Source: Shewanella surugensis
GTDB taxonomy: Bacteria; Pseudomonadota; Gammaproteobacteria; Enterobacterales; Shewanellaceae
DNA: 34,969 nucleotides
Assembly: GCF_023284005.1 (NCBI RefSeq)
Contig: NZ_JAKIKS010000057.1
Coordinates: forward strand, 1-34,969
Direction of reading: 5' to 3'
Positions 8,491 through 16,737 of this stretch are shown one piece after another. Position numbers and translations under genes: made by a program. The notes under the pieces were generated by a model, which was not told the DNA's origin, ran no database searches, and saw only the letters and a program-made list of their open reading frames with translations. Every line of letters begins with the position of its first letter. Within the stretch, counting starts at the first letter, position 1.

Positions 8491-9603
8491 ATGTTTAAAC
8501 GGGTACTATTAACTGGCGCATCTGGTTTTTTGGGTAATATTATTTTAGCAAGATTATTGGTTGATTACTCATGTGAAATCAGCTTACTGTTACGGACTGG
8601 TAATAGCAAAGAGGCCGTTACAAATGTAGCCATGAATTATTTACATCATTCCTCCTTGGGACAAAAACAGCCCGATTTAAATCGGGTAAGCGTTTTTACT
8701 TGTGATTCACCGGGCGAATATATCCCTGATGATTTCTATACCACTATGGGGGAATTCGATACGATTATTCACGCGGCGGGATGTGTCGATTATTTTGATA
8801 AAAATCAACTAAATATCGGTAATATTCAATATACAGAAAACATGATTTCATTGGCATATAAAGTGGGTGCCCAAAAATTCATATTTCTATCGACGGCTTT
8901 TTCTTCTGGGTATAGAGAAGAAATGATCCCTGAAAAAATTCATGTTCCCCCATTTAACGATCCAACTCACTATACCTTTAGTAAACGGCACGCCGAAGAA
9001 TTGGTGCATAACAGTGGCATTGCATACTACATTATGCGCCCCTCAATTGTGATTGGACATAGTAAAACAGGTTTTTATAATGGAAAGCGCTACGGTCTAT
9101 ATCAGCAATGGATGTTAATGGAGAAGCTGTTTCATGACCATTATATCAGGCATTGGCATTATGTCGCCTCTGAAGCCAAAGTACAATTACTGCACTGTGA
9201 TAGTTTTGAAGAGCAGTTTTTTTCTGCGATGGAATACCTTCCTGAAAATAGTTGTGTCAATATCGTTTCTGACAGCAATGCAGCACCAACATACAGGCAA
9301 GTCACTGATCTGTGGTTTGAGCATGTGTTAAAACCAGAGTCGATCACTTACTATAGCAACTATGACGATCTAGATGTAAATGAACTTTCTCGTAAACAAC
9401 GTATGTTATTAGGTCTTATTCGAAAAAATACCGATCTTGCCGCTAGAAAATGGGACTTTGAAACAACTCATGCCCAAAAATTGAAACAATTAGGTGTGAA
9501 ATTTGAAGATGTAACCTTAGCATCAATAAAACGTTGTCAAGATGACTTCGTTAAAAACTCTATTAACATGCAAAATTACATAAAACGTTTTTTTCCACTG
9601 TAG
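8491..9603 (+). CDS. Extended SDR, thioester/fatty-acyl reductase-like (NAD-binding domain 4 type)
   Basis: A 370-residue NAD(P)-dependent oxidoreductase. It has the Rossmann glycine motif TGASGFLG at residues 8-15, a DTIIHAAG segment (90-97), the catalytic serine region LSTAFSSGY (S134), and the YxxxK pair Y161/K165 in HYTFSKRHAEE, followed by YIMRPSIVIG typical of the 'male sterility'/thioester reductase group. Members of that group reduce acyl thioesters (acyl-CoA or carrier-bound) to aldehydes or alcohols; others act as sterol-like or OleD-type dehydrogenases. The cofactor motif is at the very N-terminus, unlike cyanobacterial acyl-ACP reductase, so it is not a direct AAR homologue. Divergent placement next to the ADO-like gene suggests a reductase supplying an aldehyde, which is inference. 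No adenylation or carrier domain is attached. ATG 8491 has only a weak GAG upstream. Confidence 0.8.
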   Translation: MFKRVLLTGASGFLGNIILARLLVDYSCEISLLLRTGNSKEAVTNVAMNYLHHSSLGQKQPDLNRVSVFTCDSPGEYIPDDFYTTMGEFDTIIHAAGCVDYFDKNQLNIGNIQYTENMISLAYKVGAQKFIFLSTAFSSGYREEMIPEKIHVPPFNDPTHYTFSKRHAEELVHNSGIAYYIMRPSIVIGHSKTGFYNGKRYGLYQQWMLMEKLFHDHYIRHWHYVASEAKVQLLHCDSFEEQFFSAMEYLPENSCVNIVSDSNAAPTYRQVTDLWFEHVLKPESITYYSNYDDLDVNELSRKQRMLLGLIRKNTDLAARKWDFETTHAQKLKQLGVKFEDVTLASIKRCQDDFVKNSINMQNYIKRFFPL

Positions 9604-9646
9604 AACGGGTGGATAAACTCAATCGGAGTGGGTTAAAAACGGGTGT

Positions 9647-10099
9647 TTAGGCTGGATTATCGATTAACGTCTGTAAAAGCGTCCGTAGAGTCTTGAGATT
9701 ATCGACGCCAAGTCGGGCTTGATACTCGTTATCAATAATGATTTTTACTTCATAGGCGGCACGTAAGGCATCTTTTCCATGTTCAGTAAATTGGATTAAA
9801 TAGGCTCTTTTATCATGTTGATTTTTTGTTTTTTTTACATACCCCTTACTTTCGAGTTCGTTAACCAGTTGCCCCATGGCTTGTTTGGTGATGCCCGCTT
9901 TGTCAGCAATTGTGGTGATTTGGCTTCCTGATGTGTCTAGGTTTGAAATAAGGACAGTATGAAAAAGAGTGATGTCCGAGAAGCCTCTTTCATGGAGTAA
10001 CGTTAAAGCGCGTTCACTGTACGCTCGAGTGGCCTGCTGAAAGAGTCGACCAATGTTATTTTCTCTCATTTCAATTAGATTTTTTGAAAGTGGGCTCAT
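9647..10099 (-). CDS. MarR-family transcriptional regulator
   Basis: A 150-residue winged-helix dimeric regulator. Visible features are an N-terminal helix (about 1-35), the helix-turn-helix ITTIADKAGITKQAMGQLVNELESKGYV, and the wing KTKNQHDKRAYLIQFTEHG with the conserved DKRA..I.FT pattern. It ends with a C-terminal dimerisation helix. The gene is divergent from the ABM monooxygenase gene with 82 bases between the two start codons. Two identical operator-like palindromes lie in that gap, so it probably represses both its own gene and the monooxygenase. The ligand is not deducible. It converges on the SDR gene with 43 bases between. Confidence 0.9.
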   Translation of the reverse strand: MSPLSKNLIEMRENNIGRLFQQATRAYSERALTLLHERGFSDITLFHTVLISNLDTSGSQITTIADKAGITKQAMGQLVNELESKGYVKKTKNQHDKRAYLIQFTEHGKDALRAAYEVKIIIDNEYQARLGVDNLKTLRTLLQTLIDNPA

Positions 10100-10117
10100 G
10101 CTTATCTCTTGATAATA

Positions 10118-10136
10118 TAGTAAGGTTGGGTTACTA
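10118..10136. promoter_or_regulatory. MarR operator candidate 1
   Basis: TAGTAA-N7-TTACTA, perfect 6-bp arms with a 7-base spacer (GGTTGGG). It extends to a 7-bp arm on each side (ATAGTAA/TTACTAT). It lies just upstream of the MarR start codon at 10099 and shares half-sites and spacing with the second site 24 bases away. Confidence 0.65.
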
Positions 10137-10141
10137 TTTAT

Positions 10142-10160
10142 TAGTAAGTTAACTTTACTA
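10142..10160. promoter_or_regulatory. MarR operator candidate 2
   Basis: TAGTAA-N7-TTACTA with spacer GTTAACT, the same half-sites and spacing as site 1, displaced by 24 bases. It lies 21 bases before the ABM start codon, where a bound repressor would cover the promoter. Confidence 0.65.
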
Positions 10161-10181
10161 TATCATATCAAGGATGGGCGC

Positions 10182-10478
10182 ATGATTGTCATAAGAATAA
10201 GGCTGAAGGTGGATGAAGCTAATCAGGAAGAACTACTGAGTTACTTTAACGCTGAAGTACAACGAAATAAGACGTTAGAGGGTTGTATCACCTATACGTT
10301 ATATCAGGACGTATCGGAATGTAATGATTTTATTTTATATGAAGAATGGGAAAGTATTGACACGTTTAATCGTTATAAAAATTCAGTGGCGTTTAGCAAA
10401 ATGATGACAAGGTTGAAGCCATTATTGGCCGGTGTGCCTGATTCGGTCTATTACGATGCAGACATTGTTGGCCCGTAA
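10182..10478 (+). CDS. Antibiotic biosynthesis monooxygenase (ABM/YgiN-like) domain protein
   Basis: A 98-residue single-domain protein of the dimeric alpha+beta-barrel ABM family. These cofactor-free proteins oxidise quinols, polyketides or other aromatic compounds; many are of unknown substrate. Family features are a leading beta strand (IVIRIRLKV), a helix with NQEELLSYF, GCITYTLYQD, and the FILYEEWESIDTFNRYKNS strand-helix block ending in a C-terminal helix and strand. Length is typical (about 95-105). The ATG at 10182 follows AAGGATGGGCGC. It sits behind two putative MarR operators and so is probably induced when the regulator binds a ligand, perhaps a quinone or phenolic compound (inference). 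Confidence 0.85.
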   Translation: MIVIRIRLKVDEANQEELLSYFNAEVQRNKTLEGCITYTLYQDVSECNDFILYEEWESIDTFNRYKNSVAFSKMMTRLKPLLAGVPDSVYYDADIVGP

Positions 10479-10742
10479 GAAAAAGAGAGAGATTATGTTC
10501 ACATTTATGATGGGCTCTTGATCTAAGGTGTCGTTCGATATCCGTTATCTGGATTGAGGTGGTATGGGTCGGAGTCACATTTATTAGCCATAAAGTGAGC
10601 GGTTTTTAATGGACTCAGAGTTAACTTATTGACTTTATTGTTTTCATCTTCTCTGTTACATTTTGATATAAGGCCTGTTACTGGTGTGATGTATTTTATG
10701 TCTGTACTTTTCTGTAATGAATGTTCAATAAGTGAGGATAAG

Positions 10743-11069
10743 ATGTATTATCGATTGAGTTGTTTACTGATAGGTAGTTTTTTTATAAGTAGTACAATGG
10801 CCAACCCCGTTGTTATGAAGAATGATCCTAACCGACCTGTAGCAGAGATTTAGGTGTGACGTCGGATGAATTCATTGCATGTTTTAAACAATGTCAATCC
10901 AACACCTGGTGGCGCACGCCCTCAGTCATCAGAAAGCGTTCATACTAATAAAAAAGTGCTGCTTACATGCTTACAAAAGACTAATCCAGAAATAACAAAT
11001 GATTCATTAGATCGTGTTATGGATCATTATCGACCTGGAGGTAAAGAAGCACAGAAACCGATGCGTTAA
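10743..11069 (+). pseudogene. Small secreted protein with two compensating frameshifts
   Basis: The ATG at 10743 follows GAGGATAAG. The first 36 codons give a signal peptide (hydrophobic LLIGSFFISS, likely cleavage after STMA) and KNDPNRPVAEI, then TAG at 10851. Near 10847 the reading moves to another frame (DLGVTSDEFIACFK) and near 10883 returns to the first frame (NVNPTPGGARPQ, then VLLTCLQKTNPEITNDSLD, HYRPGGKEAQ, stop 11067-11069). Joined, this gives a coherent exported protein of roughly 108 residues with a cysteine in IACF and one in LTCLQK. I do not recognise the family. The broken frame suggests it is no longer made. Confidence 0.55.
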
Positions 11070-11544
11070 CCCCATTAATAAAAGCAATAGGCCTACATTG
11101 ACTGCTCATGAGTGCCAGTCATTGCTAATAGCTTTGTCTGTCGAGAATTAATCCAGAGCGAGTTAAGTTATCCATTGTCAAATCAAGACGTAAAGTCCCT
11201 CTTCTCGAATTCTTTTAAATATAGGTGATGTGGTGATTATTCATCCGGCTGACTTACCTAGATCTCAGCAATAAGCGACACACGTTTACCTGTTAAAACC
11301 TAAAGGTAAGGTGTATCGTTTATTTTCGTGGTGATCGTAGCCTTGTATGGTACTGTTGATTTAATCGATAATGTGGCTTTTAATGTATTGGAAACTTATC
11401 ATATCTTCCCTAAACATAAGAGTAGTGATATTGGCGAAATGATCTTTTTATTACCGTTGCTTCTCCGTAGTCATTGATTGGAGGGAGTTTGATATTTTCA
11501 ATGTTTCTTTTTTACGTTTTCTCCGCTAAGCCTCTTCTATACTG
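11070..11544. other. Degenerate gap before the glycosylase pseudogene
   Basis: No complete gene. Short open stretches look like former coding DNA: GDVVIIHPADLPRSQQ ending at about 11274, and FNVLETYHIFPKHKSSDIGE at about 11375-11440, in different frames. I do not recognise them; they fit the decay seen on both sides. Confidence 0.3.
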
Positions 11545-12128
11545 ATGACGATGACTTCTATCTTGACATTAACACAGCACGTAAGAGCCTGTACTTTGTG
11601 TGCTGAACATTTACCTTTAGGGCCCAGGCCTGTTATCCAAATGGATCCGGAGTCACGTATTCTCATGCGGGGCAAGCACCGGGTAAGAAAGTCCACGATA
11701 CGGGGATCCCCTTTCATGATGCCAGTGGTGATAGGTTGCGATCATGGTTAGGGGTGACTAAAGCAACGTTTTATGATGAAAAGAAATTTGCGATATTACC
11801 CATGGGATTTTGTTATCCCGGTAAGGGGAAGTCGGGTTATTTACCCCCTCGATCTGAGTGCGCGGTTCAATGGTGAAAAAACCTACTGGATGCTTTACAG
11901 CATATTGAACTGACTTTAGTGATGGGTCGGTACGCAATGGCTTATCATTTACCTGATGCAGAGGGCAATCTAACCCACATGGCCGCTCATTGGGAGCCAC
12001 ATTTGCTTAATATGCTGGTGTTACCCCATCCCAGCCCAAGAAATAACATTTGGTTTAAACGCCATCCTTGGTTTGAAAGGGAGGTGTTACCGAGATTGAA
12101 AGTAAGGGTCAAAGATATATTGGCTTAA
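11545..12128 (+). pseudogene. Uracil-DNA glycosylase family protein, frameshifted and with a nonsense codon
   Basis: The product resembles the COG1573-type uracil-DNA-glycosylase-like family, which excises uracil from DNA or has related base-removal activity. The N-terminal frame gives VRACTLCAEHLPLGPRPV, the family's opening block with its cysteine pair. At about 11670 the reading must change frame to give GQAPGKKVHDTGIPFHD and GDRLRSWLGV, the glycosylase motif I region. It continues with MGFCYPGKGKSGYLPPRSEC, then meets TGA at 11874-11876, and goes on in frame through LTLVMGRYAMAYHL to the C-terminal LPHPSPRNNIWFKRHPWF, the motif with the conserved histidine. All blocks are present, so this is a recent loss. 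It ends in a 4-base tail-to-tail overlap with the lipoprotein gene. Confidence 0.8.
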
Positions 12129-12592
12129 CCGTGATTATTGCGTTTTTTTTCCGGTAATATTTCAATGATGAGCCATCGACTGTCGCTGTATTGTAATCTT
12201 ACGCTACGATCATCAATCCACGTTTGGTTGTTTTTTAAACCAAAGAGTTTGATGGTGACGATAATGTTTTGTTCAAACTGGGTAAATAACGTGAGATCGG
12301 GATCGGTCACTTCTAAGCTGACATCGGTCAGAGATAAATTAAACAGGTGTCTTTGTACACTCGATGGGATCGCATAATGCGTTAGTAGTGAGCGCAGGGG
12401 AGGAGCGACATATTGCTTAGCTTGTTTAAGATCCTGGTTAATATAAATGGCCTCGAAAAAGGCCCGACTGATATCTTCAGCTTTTGATTGTGGTGATGAG
12501 AGAAAAGAAAAAGCGGATAATACAGGGTCATTTTTAATGTCACAGGCGGTTAATAAAAACAACATAGTTAACGCTATAAAAGGGTTCCGCAT
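12125..12592 (-). CDS. Small lipoprotein of unknown function
   Basis: A 155-residue protein with a type II signal peptide: MRNPF, a hydrophobic stretch IALTMLFLL and the lipobox LTAC with the lipidated cysteine at residue 17. The residue after the cysteine is aspartate, which in the E. coli Lol rule would favour retention in the inner membrane. The mature part has an acidic/polar helix (AEDISRAFFEAIYINQDL) and several predicted beta strands (ITVKLF-like and SDSRWLIIEILPE), a layout reminiscent of NTF2/SnoaL-like domains; that is only a guess. GAGAA lies eight bases before the ATG. The gap upstream carries a DnaA-box cluster, so its promoter could be influenced by DnaA. Confidence 0.7.
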   Translation of the reverse strand: MRNPFIALTMLFLLTACDIKNDPVLSAFSFLSSPQSKAEDISRAFFEAIYINQDLKQAKQYVAPPLRSLLTHYAIPSSVQRHLFNLSLTDVSLEVTDPDLTLFTQFEQNIIVTIKLFGLKNNQTWIDDRSVRLQYSDSRWLIIEILPEKKRNNHG

Positions 12593-12796
12593 AACGTTCT
12601 CGATAGACGTGATAGTAATGAGGAAGTATGCTTTTTATGACAATAATTATCAAGAAGCTATTGATTTTTAGTATTTTATATTTTGTATGCTGCACATAAT
12701 ATCTATCGATACAGTGAGGTTCATAATAAAAAACGATTAGCTTTTCTTGACAACGAGTGTCTATTGAGGCATATCTATATGAACGATAAATAAAGG

Positions 12797-12963
12797 TTAT
12801 CCACAAAATCTGTGGACAAGTGTGTTGAAGACTTTTTTTATCTAGTGTAACTGGCTAAAATTAAAGGATTAATATTAACTGGTCATTTTTTAACGCCTTC
12901 TTGTTTTTCAAATGAATCCTACATTTTTGTTTACTTTATTGCCCGTTAGAGCCTTTATCCACA
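12797..12963. promoter_or_regulatory. Cluster of three DnaA boxes
   Basis: TTATCCACA, the canonical DnaA box, occurs at 12797-12805 and again at 12955-12963 on the plus strand. TTGTCCACA, a common strong variant, occurs at 12811-12819 on the minus strand, forming an inverted pair with the first box (5-base gap). DnaA clusters outside oriC serve as titration (datA), reactivation (DARS) or promoter sites. No 13-mer unwinding region or dnaA/dnaN gene is nearby, so this is not an obvious chromosomal origin. Confidence 0.6.
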
Positions 12964-12992
12964 AGGTATCGCATCTCCAAAATACATAAAGA

Positions 12993-13019
12993 AACCTCTG
13001 TAATGTCATCACAGAGGTT
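12993..13019 (-). terminator. Probable intrinsic terminator of pta
   Basis: Nine-base perfect arms AACCTCTGT and ACAGAGGTT with a 9-base loop lie 32 bases past the pta stop. On the minus strand the hairpin is followed by a U-rich stretch (TTCTTTATGTATTTT). Confidence 0.7.
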
Positions 13020-13050
13020 GAATGGGTGTGGTTTGTTGAGCGCTTATCTC

Positions 13051-15192
13051 TTACGCATTCTGTGATGCTTGAATGGCGGTTAAGGCGATGGTGTAAACGA
13101 TATCATCGACTAATGCACCTCGCGATAAATCGTTGACGGGTTTTCTCATTCCTTGAAGCATGGGGCCAATACTGATGAGTTCTGCACTTCTTTGTACGGC
13201 TTTATAAGTGGTGTTACCGGTATTTAAATCAGGGAACACAAACACCGTGGCTTTACCTGCGACAGGACTATCGGGTGCTTTTGAACGTGCCACATTGGGC
13301 ATCACTGCTGCGTCGTATTGCAGTGGACCATCAATGATCAACTCTGGGCGTTTTAGTTTTGCAATGCGAGTGGCTTCGCGCACTTTATCCACATCATCAC
13401 CCGTACCAGAGCGACCAGTAGAATAACTTATCATGGCCACTTTTGGCTCAATGCCGAAAGCTTTGGCTGAATCTGCCGATTGAATGGCAATGTCAGCGAG
13501 CTGTTCGGCAGTGGGATCGGGGTTAATGGCGCAATCACCGTAAACCAGTACTTGATCGGGCATCAACATAAAGAAGATAGAAGACACGAGACTGGAACCA
13601 GGAGCCGTTTTAATCAGTTGCAATGGTGGACGTATGGTGTGGGCGGTGGTATTCACCGCGCCAGAGACGATGCCATCGACTTTATTTTGTGCCAGCATCA
13701 TGGTGCCTAAGACCATATTATCTTCCAATTGCTCTTTTGCGACCACTTCGGTTAAGCCTTTATGGCGGCGCAGTGCTAGCATGGGTTCGACATATTGACT
13801 GCGTACGGCTTCAGGCTCAATAATCTCTACACCTTCTCCTAATGTCACACCTTGTTGACTGGCAATACGAAGAATATCGCCTTTTTGACCTAATAATATA
13901 CAACGCGCGATCCCCCGTTCTGCGCAAATGGCGGCGGCTTTGATGGTCCGAGGATCATTACCTTCAGGTAAAACGACGGTTTTCTTGGCGGCGCGCGCAA
14001 GCTCAGTGAGTTTGTAACGGAAGGCAGGTGGCGACAGTCTATGTTCACGAGGAGAATTTTTAGTGACGCTTTCTACCCACTCATGGCTGATATGGCTGGC
14101 GATGAATTCTTGTACTTGTTCAATACGCACGGCGTCATCAACAGGCACTTCATGATCGAAACGTTGGATATTTAACGCAGTCTGCCATGTGTTAGTGTCA
14201 ATTAAAAATATCGGTAAGCCAGTATCGACGGCTTGCTGGCATAGTTGCATGATCTCAGGCTCAGGCTGGTAACTCCCGGTGAGTAATAGTGCACCAATTT
14301 TGATGCCATTCATGGCGGCTAAACAGGCTGATACAATGACATCTGAGCGATCGCCAGAGGTCACGAGTAATGAATCGGTTTGAATATGAGTGACCATATT
14401 GGGTAAACTACGGGCGCAGAAGGTGACTTTACGCAGTCGGCGTGTGTCCATTTCACCGGTATTAATGATTTTGGCATTTAAATGCAGGGCTAAATCGGAC
14501 GCTCTAGGCGCGACTAAATCGAGACTATATGGGACTGTACCCAGAATGCGCACAGCGCTTTTATGCGGTAAAATAAACTGGCTTTGCGGGGGGGTGTCTG
14601 TTGAGTTTTGATGATCAAAGACTTCAGATAGATCGGGGCGCGTATGACCTTCATCATCAACAGGGGCGTTAATTTTATTAATAATGGCGCCGATTAAGCG
14701 TTTATTATTATTGCCGCCCCAGGCATTATGCGCAATTTCAAGGCGGTTGGTCAGTTCAATGGGGGTTTCATTCCCTGGCGTGGCCACAAAAATAATGTCG
14801 GCATCGAGTGATTTTGCAATGGCGTAGTTCACATCACTTGAAAAAGGATGGTTACGGGTTTGCACTAATCCTTCAACGACCATGGTCTCAGTGCTATCTG
14901 TTGCCTGAGCAGCGCGGGCAATAATTTGCTCCATGAGCACATCGGTTTGATCTAAACGGATCAAATGCTCCGCGTGCGCCATAGTGAAAGGCTCAAGAGG
15001 ATTAATGGTGGGCGACTGGCTTAAAATAGTGGTCGACCGTTCAGGGGCATTATCACCTGAGCGTTGCTGGGCGATGGGTTTGAAAAAACGCACTTTAATG
15101 CCCTGATGCGCCAATGCGCGTACTAATCCCAAGCTAATGGATGTGAGACCCACGCTGGTACCGACAGGGATTAGCATGATATTGCGAGACAT
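13051..15192 (-). CDS. pta: Phosphate acetyltransferase, long form
   Basis: Converts acetyl-CoA and phosphate to acetyl phosphate, the first step of the Pta-AckA acetate pathway in the cytoplasm. The 713-residue product is the long form found in enterobacteria: an N-terminal P-loop-like domain (IMLIPVGTSVGLTSISLGL), a central DRTGG domain, and a C-terminal catalytic PTA_PTB domain (about the last 330 residues) with VLPEGNDPRT, DGIVSGAVNTTAHTIRPPLQ, MISYSTGRSGTG and VFVFPDLNTGNTTYK. A TTG at 15213 would add seven residues, but the ATG at 15192 has AGAGG seven bases upstream and matches the E. coli MSRIIMLIPTGT start. It lies 169 bases downstream of ackA on the same strand, the reverse of the gene order needed for the pathway but the usual ackA-pta operon. 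Confidence 0.96.
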   Translation of the reverse strand: MSRNIMLIPVGTSVGLTSISLGLVRALAHQGIKVRFFKPIAQQRSGDNAPERSTTILSQSPTINPLEPFTMAHAEHLIRLDQTDVLMEQIIARAAQATDSTETMVVEGLVQTRNHPFSSDVNYAIAKSLDADIIFVATPGNETPIELTNRLEIAHNAWGGNNNKRLIGAIINKINAPVDDEGHTRPDLSEVFDHQNSTDTPPQSQFILPHKSAVRILGTVPYSLDLVAPRASDLALHLNAKIINTGEMDTRRLRKVTFCARSLPNMVTHIQTDSLLVTSGDRSDVIVSACLAAMNGIKIGALLLTGSYQPEPEIMQLCQQAVDTGLPIFLIDTNTWQTALNIQRFDHEVPVDDAVRIEQVQEFIASHISHEWVESVTKNSPREHRLSPPAFRYKLTELARAAKKTVVLPEGNDPRTIKAAAICAERGIARCILLGQKGDILRIASQQGVTLGEGVEIIEPEAVRSQYVEPMLALRRHKGLTEVVAKEQLEDNMVLGTMMLAQNKVDGIVSGAVNTTAHTIRPPLQLIKTAPGSSLVSSIFFMLMPDQVLVYGDCAINPDPTAEQLADIAIQSADSAKAFGIEPKVAMISYSTGRSGTGDDVDKVREATRIAKLKRPELIIDGPLQYDAAVMPNVARSKAPDSPVAGKATVFVFPDLNTGNTTYKAVQRSAELISIGPMLQGMRKPVNDLSRGALVDDIVYTIALTAIQASQNA

Positions 15193-15361
15193 ATAAACCT
15201 CTTTGTAACTCAAATGATTGAGCTGTACTGACTGCTAGCGAGTCACTAGTAATAAGTGTTAGTCACAAGCATTAGTCAATAGTGTAGTTAAAAATATATA
15301 CCCGAGTGAAAGCCAAAGCGTCACGAGGGCAGTGTTCAATCGATAATAGATTTTTTGCGAC

Positions 15362-16555
15362 TTAAGTCAGCGCGATGGCATCTTGGGCGATGACCCACTC
15401 TTCATTCGTTGGGATCACCATTGCCACTGGGCTATTGTCTGTTGTGATCACGCCTTGCTGTCCAAAACGGGCGGTTTTATTGCGCTGACTGTCCACTTCG
15501 AAGTTAAAAATAGCCAGTGCGTTAAGGACTTTTTCGCGGATAATATCAGAATTTTCACCAATTCCCCCGGTAAAAACCACGGCATCGAGGCGAGTTAACG
15601 GTACCGTGTAAGACGCGATATATTTTGCTAAGCGGTAACAGAAAATCTCAAGGGCTAAGGTTGCCCCTTTATGGCCCGCTTCATACGCTTCTTCTATACC
15701 GCGACAATCATTGGTGAGTTCTGAAATGCCTAACAGACCACTTTGATTGTTTAATAACTGATTGACCTCATCTAAGGTATACCCTAAACGATTAACAAGG
15801 TGGAAGGTAATCGACGGATCCATATCGCCACAGCGGGTGCCCATGACAAGTCCTTCCAGTGGGGTTAATCCCATTGACGTATCGACACTTTTGCCACCTT
15901 TAATGGCGGTGACTGAGGCACCATTACCAAGGTGAGCACAGATGATGTTAGTGTCATCTATTGATTTATTGAGGACTTTAGCTGCTTCTTGGCTGACAAA
16001 CAGGTGGCTGGTACCGTGCATACCATAGCGGCGAATGCCATTGTCACGATATAACTTATAGGGTAGGGCGTAAATGTAGGCTTTTTCTGGCATGGTTTGA
16101 TGAAAAGCAGTATCAAATACAGCGACTTGAGGCAAGTCAGGGAAAGATGCTTGTGCAGCATGAATGCCAATCAAATGGGCGGGGTTATGCAATGGCGCTA
16201 GGCTTGCACAGTCCTCAATACCTTGAATGACACTGTCATCGATCACCACAGATTGGGTGAACTTTTCCCCGCCGTGTACAACTCTGTGGCCTATTGCTTG
16301 GATCTGACTGGCAAGTTGAGGTTGTCCACTTAGGATATTATTAACAATATATTCAATGGCTTTTTTGTGGGCACTCATGGCACCTAAGCTCGCTTCTTGT
16401 TTAACACCCTCTATTTTCCATTTGATCCTTGCGTCTTCTAAGCCAAAACATTCAGCGAGACCTGAAATTTTGTCATCGCCACTAATGGCATCAATAATTG
16501 CAAATTTAAGAGAGGAGCTACCGCAGTTAAGCACCAATACGAGTTTGTGTGACAT
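15362..16555 (-). CDS. ackA: Acetate kinase
   Basis: Transfers the phosphoryl group of acetyl phosphate to ADP, giving acetate and ATP; the substrate-level ATP step of acetate fermentation and, in reverse, acetate activation. At 397 residues it has standard length. ASKHA-fold motifs are present: LVLNCGSSSLKFA at the N-terminus, HRVVHGGEKF, VFDTAFHQTMP, RRYGMHGTSH, HLGNGASVTAI and FTGGIGENS. All expected active-site segments are seen. It is the first gene of the ackA-pta pair and is divergent from the yfbV-like gene, with 182 bases between starts that should hold both promoters. Confidence 0.97.
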   Translation of the reverse strand: MSHKLVLVLNCGSSSLKFAIIDAISGDDKISGLAECFGLEDARIKWKIEGVKQEASLGAMSAHKKAIEYIVNNILSGQPQLASQIQAIGHRVVHGGEKFTQSVVIDDSVIQGIEDCASLAPLHNPAHLIGIHAAQASFPDLPQVAVFDTAFHQTMPEKAYIYALPYKLYRDNGIRRYGMHGTSHLFVSQEAAKVLNKSIDDTNIICAHLGNGASVTAIKGGKSVDTSMGLTPLEGLVMGTRCGDMDPSITFHLVNRLGYTLDEVNQLLNNQSGLLGISELTNDCRGIEEAYEAGHKGATLALEIFCYRLAKYIASYTVPLTRLDAVVFTGGIGENSDIIREKVLNALAIFNFEVDSQRNKTARFGQQGVITTDNSPVAMVIPTNEEWVIAQDAIALT

Positions 16556-16737
16556 GGTTAAACCTTACGCAATAATCGTGAACTCGGGTTCACATAGTAT
16601 AATGACTTCTTTCTATTCAGGGACGAAGTCGCGAAAAACAACAGAGTGAAAATGACGCTAGCGATGATTCTGCTTGGGGGTCATTATTAGCCTGTGCTAA
16701 AATTAAAGACAGTCTAGTTGGTATTTTAGGTGCCTTT

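Larger units (their letters stand above)
12593..13050. other. Gap with DnaA boxes between the lipoprotein gene and pta
   Basis: No gene is supported; the open frames here are AT-rich and unlike proteins. It holds three DnaA-box-like 9-mers (12797-12963) and the likely pta terminator (12993-13019). The lipoprotein promoter must lie within 12600-12800. Confidence 0.5.

Noticed and set aside
12540..12806. 88-codon minus-strand frame upstream of the lipoprotein
   Set aside because: Tyrosine/isoleucine-rich AT-driven frame across the lipoprotein start and a promoter region; no RBS.
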